Below are positions 6,354 through 10,535 of a stretch of DNA of 10,535 bases, in pieces. The stretch lies in assembly GCA_903834675.1 (NCBI GenBank), contig CAILKC010000126.1:1-10535 (forward strand), given 5' to 3'. The notes beneath the pieces are model-generated. The model saw only the letters and a program-made list of their open reading frames with translations. It was not told where the DNA came from and did no database searches. Within the stretch, counting starts at the first letter, position 1, and each line of letters opens with the position of its first letter. The DNA is from an uncultured Victivallales bacterium (GTDB taxonomy: Bacteria; Verrucomicrobiota; Lentisphaeria; Oligosphaerales; JAFGRS01). The translations under genes were made by a program, and so were the position numbers.

Positions 6354-7193
6354 ATGCCCACCCAGGCCGATGGTATGACCGCCGCGTTGCGCACCGAGGG
6401 CAGGCTGCCGGCGGCGGCCGATCTTGACCGCAAGTCAACGGCCGAGATTGTCGAGCTCATCAACCGCGAGGACCAGACCGTCGCCGTGGCGGTCCAGCGG
6501 GTGCTTCCCGACCTGGTGCGGGCTGTGGACCGTATCGTCGCCGCCCTGCAGAGCGGCGGCCGACTGTTCTACGTCGGCGCCGGGACCAGCGGGCGCCTGG
6601 GCGTCCTCGACGCCGCAGAGTGCCCGCCGACCTATGGCATCCCGCCCGAGACGATTCAGGCTCTCATGGCGGGCGGCAAAGGCGCGGTATTCCGAGCCCG
6701 CGAGGGGGCAGAGGATAACGAGGTGCAGGGAGGCCGCGATCTCGTCCGTCGTGGGCTCACGGCTCGGGACGTGGTCTGCGCCGTCAGCAGCAGCGGCCGT
6801 ACGCCCTACGCCATTGGGGCGCTTCGCCAAGCCCGCGCGCTCGGCGCCGGCACCCTCGCGGTGTACTGCAACCCCGAGGCGCCCCTCGGCCTTTATGCCG
6901 ACGTCAGCATCGTGCCTCAGACGGGTCCGGAAGTGGTCGCTGGCTCGACCCGCATGAAGGCGGGCACGGCGCAGAAGATGGTGCTGAACCTGCTCAGCAC
7001 GGCCACCATGGTGCGGCTGGGGCGGGTCTCCGGCAATGCCATGTCGCACATGCGGGTGAGCTGCGGCAAGCTGCGCTACCGGGCTGAGCGCATCGTCATG
7101 GAGAAACTGGGGATCAGCCAGGCCGAGGCGGCGCAGCGGCTGGAGCAGGCGCAGTGGGACCTGGCACGGGCCTTGGGGGAGACGGCTGAGTGA
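6354..7193 (+). CDS. murQ: N-acetylmuramic acid 6-phosphate etherase
   Basis: A 279-residue cytoplasmic SIS-domain enzyme that splits the lactyl ether of MurNAc 6-phosphate to GlcNAc 6-phosphate and D-lactate, in peptidoglycan recycling or MurNAc use. The family opening is present: TEGRLPAAADLDRKSTAEIV (14-33) and INREDQTV (36-43). Further motifs are GAGTSGRLGVLDAAECPPTY (75-94), EGAEDN (117-122), SSSGRTPY (145-152) and GSTRMKAGTAQKM (197-209). E89 and E120 match the two conserved glutamates of E. coli MurQ (Glu83 and Glu114). The C-terminus is odd. The protein stops soon after AEAAQRLEQAQWDLARAL, about twenty residues before the usual end, and the family's N-x-K-L motif reads SCGKL (236-240). 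No PTS component or sugar kinase that would supply the phosphorylated substrate is in the window. The MFS gene upstream may provide uptake. Confidence 0.95.
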   Translation: MPTQADGMTAALRTEGRLPAAADLDRKSTAEIVELINREDQTVAVAVQRVLPDLVRAVDRIVAALQSGGRLFYVGAGTSGRLGVLDAAECPPTYGIPPETIQALMAGGKGAVFRAREGAEDNEVQGGRDLVRRGLTARDVVCAVSSSGRTPYAIGALRQARALGAGTLAVYCNPEAPLGLYADVSIVPQTGPEVVAGSTRMKAGTAQKMVLNLLSTATMVRLGRVSGNAMSHMRVSCGKLRYRAERIVMEKLGISQAEAAQRLEQAQWDLARALGETAE

Positions 7194-7289
7194 GGCCTCG
7201 CCGCTCGCACCTCACTCTCAGCCCTGCCGTTCGCAGCGCACACGCTGGAATCCTCCTCGTCCGCGCCTGCACAGACCCCAGGGCGCAGG

Positions 7290-8672
7290 TCAGCGCAGCA
7301 GGTGGGTATTCGCCATGGAAATGCCGCTGAGCATGGCGCCGATGATGCCCAGGAAACCCTGATCGGCGCCACAGAGGAAGAGGTTCCCCAGCGTCGTGGC
7401 GCCGTCGCGGCGCTTGTCGGGCGAACCGTAGATGGCGCCGTTGAGGTGTCCCGTATAGCGCCAGATGGTGCGCGGCGTGAACAGGTCCCAATCCTGCACC
7501 GCGCCGGCCAGACCGGGGGCGCGCCGTTCCAGCATGGCGATCTGGCGCTCAACCACGGCCGCCTTGGCCGCGGCATAGTCCGTCGGCGCCAGGTTCATCC
7601 AGGCGGCATAGTCGGCCAGGTGGGTCAGGCGCACCTGCCTGTCGGCATAGCCGCCCTCACACCCGACATAGTTGCCGGGACAGCAGATCACGGCGCTGCG
7701 AAAATCCACCGGCGTCCGTGGGCGTTCGTAGTAGAAGGTCGGCGTCTCGCTGGCAAAGAGAACGCAGTCGTGGAGGCCGAGATCCCGCGGCGGGCGATCC
7801 AGAAAGAGCATCGTCTCGACGTAGGCAAGTTGGCCCAGCGCCACCGTGCCTGCCTCGGGCAGGCCAGGCTGGCAGAGCCCCAGGGTCTCCGCCCGCCCCG
7901 CACAGGAGAGCGCCGCGGTGGGCGTGAGATGGCTCCCGTCGTCCAGTTCAACTCCGGTCAGGCGCTGGCCGTCGTGCTCAAGCTGAAGCACCCCGCACCC
8001 CAGCCGCAATTCGCCACCTGACTCCCGGTAGCGCTTCAGGAGCAGATCGATGACCGGCTTCATGCCCCCACGCGGTCGGCTGAACCCTTCAAGAAAAATG
8101 CTCTGAAAAAGGATGCAGAACTGGTTGAACTCCATGTCGTGCTCGATCGCGTTGCCGTAGTACATCAGCGGCAGGAAGAGTAGGTCCTGCAACGCCGGAT
8201 CGCGGATGAACTCGGGCAGCACCCGCCGGGTTGACTCGAGCTGGGCCCCGAGCGCGAAACTGTCGCGGGTACGAACCGTCTCGACCAGGCGTCGAAAACC
8301 GTCGATCTCGCGCGGAAACGCCGCCGCGATAGCCTGTTCCAGGTCGGCGATATCGTTGGTGAAGCCCAGGCGCAGCGACGCCAACTCGCTGCCGGAGTGG
8401 GTCTGTGGGCAGAGGTCGAAATCCTCACGCTTCAGGCGCAGTTGGCGCAGCAGTCGGTTCAAGGGCGCATGTTTGTCGCCAGGTTGAGCCAGGTTCGTGA
8501 CCGCGTGCAGGCCGACGTCGAGCAACCGTCCCTGGCGGCGAAAGTAGGAGTTCAGTCCGCCGGGCAGCCGCTGGCGCTCGACCATGCAGACGCGCTTGCC
8601 GAAATGCGCCAGACGGATGCCGGCCGCCATCCCGGAGAGCCCAGCGCCGATGATCAGGACATCGTAGTCCAC
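7290..8672 (-). CDS. CrtI-like FAD-dependent oxidoreductase (phytoene desaturase/carotenoid isomerase superfamily)
   Basis: From the start chosen here the protein has 460 residues. It begins MDYDVLIIGAGLSGMAAG, giving the FAD-binding Rossmann motif G9-x-G11-x-x-G14, with E32 at the end of the second strand (VCMVERQRLPGG) as ribose-binding acid. The C-terminal FAD signature lies in the last 32 residues (GNLFLCGADQGFLGIIGAML). Overall layout fits COG1233, which includes phytoene desaturases, carotenoid isomerases and retinol saturase-like enzymes. The substrate cannot be assigned, and no carotenoid genes are nearby. I chose GTG at 8672 because GAGGTG lies five bases upstream and the Rossmann fold then starts at residue 3. 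An ATG at 8747 would add 25 residues of unrelated sequence and reach into the stop region of the methyltransferase gene. It lies 49 bases after the methyltransferase and ends convergently with murQ. Confidence 0.85.
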   Translation of the reverse strand: MDYDVLIIGAGLSGMAAGIRLAHFGKRVCMVERQRLPGGLNSYFRRQGRLLDVGLHAVTNLAQPGDKHAPLNRLLRQLRLKREDFDLCPQTHSGSELASLRLGFTNDIADLEQAIAAAFPREIDGFRRLVETVRTRDSFALGAQLESTRRVLPEFIRDPALQDLLFLPLMYYGNAIEHDMEFNQFCILFQSIFLEGFSRPRGGMKPVIDLLLKRYRESGGELRLGCGVLQLEHDGQRLTGVELDDGSHLTPTAALSCAGRAETLGLCQPGLPEAGTVALGQLAYVETMLFLDRPPRDLGLHDCVLFASETPTFYYERPRTPVDFRSAVICCPGNYVGCEGGYADRQVRLTHLADYAAWMNLAPTDYAAAKAAVVERQIAMLERRAPGLAGAVQDWDLFTPRTIWRYTGHLNGAIYGSPDKRRDGATTLGNLFLCGADQGFLGIIGAMLSGISMANTHLLR

Positions 8673-8677
8673 CGTGA

Positions 8678-8684
8678 CACCTCT
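8678..8684 (-). promoter_or_regulatory. Shine-Dalgarno site deciding the GTG start of the FAD oxidoreductase
   Basis: The minus strand reads AGAGGTG, then TCACG, then GTG at 8672. This spacing favours the GTG start over the ATG at 8747. Confidence 0.6.
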
Positions 8685-8721
8685 ACCGTCCAGAATCCGT
8701 CGTGACCTTAACGGAGGCGCA

Positions 8722-9564
8722 CTATACCACGCCCGCCGCAGTGTCACCGAGGGTCGGGCGCAGAGCGAGCAGGATGGTGTCGGAGGTCGCGGCGTCGTAG
8801 GGGCTCAGGTCCGCAGCCCCGGCGGCGAGGGCGACCTCGAGTCCGGCCAGGCGGGCACTGGCGGCTAGGTCCTGGCAGCGGTAGGGACGCAGAGGAACGC
8901 TGATGAGTGGGGCGGGGCGCGCCTCGCTGCCCTCCCAGGCCACGCGCAGGAGGTTGAAGCGCAGGAGGCCGTCGTCAAGGAAGTCGTAGAAGCGCAGGAA
9001 GGTCGCGTCATCATCGCGGTCCACGGAGACGATGCGTTCCTGGCGCGCCAGGATGCGGTCGTAGTTGAGGGTCTGGATCACGGCCAGTCCGCCGGGGGCC
9101 AGGAGGGCCGCGATGCCGGCGAAGGCGCGCTCCAGATCTGCGGGGTCGAGGAGATGCGGCAGGGTGTTGCCCAGGCAGAGGACGAGGCCGGCGGAGCGCG
9201 GCGGGTAGGGTTGGGGGAGGGCCTCCAGGCAGCCAGAGGAGAAGCGCACGTCGAGGCCGAGGCGGGCGGCGTTGGCGCGGGCCTGGGCCAGCATGTCATC
9301 GGCGAGGTCGAGTCCGGCCGCGGGAAAGCCGGCCGCCGCGAGGGCGCAGGCGAAGGCGCCGGTGCCGCAGCCCAAATCGATGCCGGTCGCCCGGACCGGG
9401 TCGAAGCGCTCGAGCAACCGGGCCACGAAGCGGCCTGCCTGCTGCCGGCGTGTCTCGAAGCCCACCATGCGGTCGTAGGAACTGGCGAGGGTGTTGTAGA
9501 AAGCCGCCGGCGAGCTGGGCGTCGCAGGGGTCGGGATGATGGCCGCAGGCGTGTCGGGAGTCAT
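8722..9564 (-). CDS. Class I SAM-dependent methyltransferase
   Basis: A 280-residue protein from ATG at 9564. Landmarks of the class I fold are AFYNTLASSYDRMVGF (21-36), the SAM-binding motif I IDLGCGTGAF (62-71), the acidic end of strand 2 at GLDLADDML (84-92), motif IV LVLCLGNTLPHLLD (127-140) and LLAPGGLAVIQTLNYDR (154-170). The LGNTLPHLL plus NYDR combination resembles glycine/sarcosine N-methyltransferase-like proteins, but the substrate cannot be read off. The frame is open to an ATG at 9669 inside ruvC. I chose 9564 because the added 35 residues are low-complexity and overlap the end of ruvC, whereas 9564 lies just 19 bases after the ruvC stop with AAGG in front. The position suggests cotranscription with ruvC and the oxidoreductase downstream. 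The first 20 residues are Pro/Thr/Ala-rich and likely disordered. Confidence 0.85.
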   Translation of the reverse strand: MTPDTPAAIIPTPATPSSPAAFYNTLASSYDRMVGFETRRQQAGRFVARLLERFDPVRATGIDLGCGTGAFACALAAAGFPAAGLDLADDMLAQARANAARLGLDVRFSSGCLEALPQPYPPRSAGLVLCLGNTLPHLLDPADLERAFAGIAALLAPGGLAVIQTLNYDRILARQERIVSVDRDDDATFLRFYDFLDDGLLRFNLLRVAWEGSEARPAPLISVPLRPYRCQDLAASARLAGLEVALAAGAADLSPYDAATSDTILLALRPTLGDTAAGVV

Positions 9565-9583
9565 GTGCGGAAGCCTTGTTTGC

Positions 9584-10189
9584 TCATAGCGTCTCGGGCA
9601 CGGCAACGCCACCGGCGACGCGGCAGGTATACGCATGGCAGATGGCCAAGGCGAGGGCGTCGGTGGCATCGTCCTTCAGATTGTCGACCTGGATGCGCAG
9701 CAATTGGGCCACGAGCAAGGCCACCTGCGGCTTGCTGGCGTTGCCAAAACCGCAGACGGACTGCTTGACCCGGCGCGGGGCGTATTCGTACATCGGAATC
9801 TGCAATTCGGCGAGGGCGGCGATGACGGCGCCGCGGGCCGAACCCAGCATCATGGCCGTGTGGACATTACGGCTGAAGAAGGCGCCTTCGATCACCGCCT
9901 CGTCCGGCGCGTAGGTCTTGACCAGTTCGCGGATGCCGCCGGCCAGCCGACGCAGGCACTCGCTGAGCGGCAATTTGGCGGTGGTCGTGATGACGCCACA
10001 GTCGACTGCGGTCATCCGGTTTCCCTGGCAATCGACGATGCCGAAACCGGTGGTACGGAGCGCCGTATCAATGCCGAGCAGACGGACCTCGCGAGTGGCG
10101 TCGAAAAGGACGCGCGCCGTCGGCGGCTTGGGCCGGGTGCCCCCGGTGACGAGGGCGGCCAGCGAGCGGAACTGCCGACTGCGTCGCAT
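9584..10189 (-). CDS. ruvC: Holliday junction resolvase RuvC (crossover junction endodeoxyribonuclease)
   Basis: A 201-residue RNase H-fold nuclease that cuts four-way DNA junctions symmetrically during recombination repair, normally together with RuvAB. Catalytic acids are visible: D41 in LLGIDTALRTTGFG (37-50), E101 in AVIEGAFFSRN (98-108), and D174 and D177 in KDDATDALALAI (172-183). Their spacing matches E. coli D7, E66, D138 and D141. MYEYAPRRVKQSVCGFGNAS (133-152) is the conserved RuvC segment. Compared with ordinary RuvC, which begins a few residues before the first Asp, this one has about 35 extra basic residues. No ATG, GTG or TTG lies between 10189 and the core, so the extension appears genuine. 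Similar extensions are, to my memory, common in Verrucomicrobia-like bacteria. ruvA and ruvB are not in the window. The gene starts the three-gene minus-strand group. Confidence 0.94.
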   Translation of the reverse strand: MRRSRQFRSLAALVTGGTRPKPPTARVLFDATREVRLLGIDTALRTTGFGIVDCQGNRMTAVDCGVITTTAKLPLSECLRRLAGGIRELVKTYAPDEAVIEGAFFSRNVHTAMMLGSARGAVIAALAELQIPMYEYAPRRVKQSVCGFGNASKPQVALLVAQLLRIQVDNLKDDATDALALAICHAYTCRVAGGVAVPETL

Positions 10190-10429
10190 GGCGTGAGTCT
10201 CTCTGGCTGCGGTCAGGGGAGTTCGTTTCTAAGGCGACGGTCGCGTGTGCCCGCGGTGGCGGCCTCCGACGCTAGCAATGTACTGCCCGCAGGCGCCAAG
10301 GACCAACTCGGGCCTCTTGGCCGGGGCGCAGGTCAGTTCCGTAGGGGTTCGCTTGTCTGAGAACCGCAGAGGGTCGAGGGCCTGCCCGCCGTGGTGGGCC
10401 GAGAGACGAGGGTCCGAGTCCCCCCCGTC
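10190..10429 (-). other. Non-coding stretch upstream of ruvC
   Basis: No convincing gene lies here. A weak promoter-like pair on the minus strand, TTGGTC (10301-10306) and TACATT (10277-10282) with an 18-base spacer, could serve ruvC. Small inverted repeats are visible, such as GCGAC-C-GTCGC and GGCC-AAGA-GGCC. I looked for tRNA, SRP RNA, tmRNA, RNase P RNA and 6S RNA signatures and found none that hold. Confidence 0.35.
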
Positions 10430-10533
10430 GATTCGATCCCGATTTCGATGTCCATCTCGATCCGCCATCCCACCGCTACGGTTTCGCGGCGGTACCCCCA
10501 GCCGCGGAAGTCGCGGGTTCGCCTCTGCCTCTT
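10333..10533 (-). CDS. Open frame entering from the right edge, doubtful partial gene end
   Basis: One minus-strand frame is open from the right edge to a TGA at 10333-10335, 66 codons. Its beginning reads RDFRGWGYRRETVAVGWRI, and its first half mostly ends codons in G or C, as coding DNA here does. The second half (STGGTRTLVSRPTTAGRPST) looks like translated non-coding DNA, and the middle is just the GATNNC tract (IEMDIEIGIES). It could be the 3' end of a gene upstream of ruvC, but more likely it is a chance open frame across a repeat. No family recognised. Confidence 0.15.
   Translation of the reverse strand, partial: KRQRRTRDFRGWGYRRETVAVGWRIEMDIEIGIESTGGTRTLVSRPTTAGRPSTLCGSQTSEPLRN
10430..10464. 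repeat. Degenerate GATNNC hexamer tract
   Basis: Reading the plus strand, units are GATTC, GATCCC, GATTTC, GATGTC, CATCTC and GATCCG, so the period is six with a five-base first unit. Such hexamer-periodic tracts occur between genes in some Kiritimatiellota/Lentisphaerota-like genomes as I remember them. That link is from memory and not verified. Confidence 0.6.
10472..10516. repeat. Two short inverted repeats beside the hexamer tract
   Basis: ACCGC (10472-10476) pairs with GCGGT (10489-10493) around a 12-base loop, and CCGCG (10502-10506) pairs with CGCGG (10512-10516) around GAAGT. With the GATNNC tract they may form one composite intergenic element. The stems are only five pairs each and no T-run follows, so this is not a standard terminator. 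Confidence 0.4.
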
Positions 10534-10535
10534 CA

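Noticed and set aside
7266..7289. Hairpin CCTGC/GCAGG between murQ and the oxidoreductase as a convergent terminator
   Set aside because: The stem is only five pairs with a 14-base loop and no T-run on either strand.
7282..7293. GGCGCAGGTCAG shared with 10325-10336
   Set aside because: A 12-base match is expected by chance in a window of this size and GC content, and the flanks do not match.
9154..9768. A 204-codon plus-strand frame opposite the methyltransferase
   Set aside because: The Gly/Arg/Ala-rich product has no domain, and the opposite strand carries methyltransferase motif I.
10325..10345. CAGGTCAGTTCCGTAGGGG resembling the conserved SRP RNA loop
   Set aside because: The GGAA tetraloop and the following GCAGCC segment are missing and no long stem surrounds it.
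10406..10427. GGGTCCGAGTCCC resembling a tRNA T-arm
   Set aside because: No acceptor, D-arm or anticodon arm can be folded around it.

Overview
The window is very GC-rich and densely coded, with nine protein genes, no RNA gene that I could recognise, no insertion sequence and no CRISPR array. GC-rich composition and the form of the RuvC protein (GIDTALRTTGFG motif after a basic N-terminal extension) suggest a bacterium of the Verrucomicrobiota/Kiritimatiellota kind. That placement is an inference from family resemblance, not something the sequence proves.

Left part (1-4816, minus strand): a four-gene block read right to left. It encodes two small paralogous membrane proteins that look like the two halves of a split permease, then a 900-residue SNF2-family helicase/ATPase, then a SWIM zinc-finger protein with a histone-H1-like Ala/Lys/Pro tail that runs off the left edge. 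The first three genes overlap by ATGA at each junction, so they are probably one transcript with coupled translation. The SWIM gene follows 72 bases later with a strong Shine-Dalgarno site. SNF2 plus SWIM is a recurring bacterial pair, but its coupling to a split permease is unusual.

Middle part (5013-7193, plus strand): a 12-helix major facilitator transporter followed by murQ, the N-acetylmuramic acid 6-phosphate etherase. Together they suggest salvage of a peptidoglycan sugar brought in by a non-PTS transporter. The roughly 200 bases between the two divergent units (4817-5012) hold weak promoter-like boxes and one imperfect palindrome.

Right part (7290-10189, minus strand): ruvC (Holliday junction resolvase), a class I SAM methyltransferase and a CrtI-like FAD oxidoreductase, in that transcription order, with gaps of 19 and 49 bases. 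They converge on murQ.

Far right (10190-10535): no convincing gene. It holds a degenerate GATNNC hexamer tract and two short inverted repeats, which look like an intergenic repeat element, plus a possible upstream region for ruvC.
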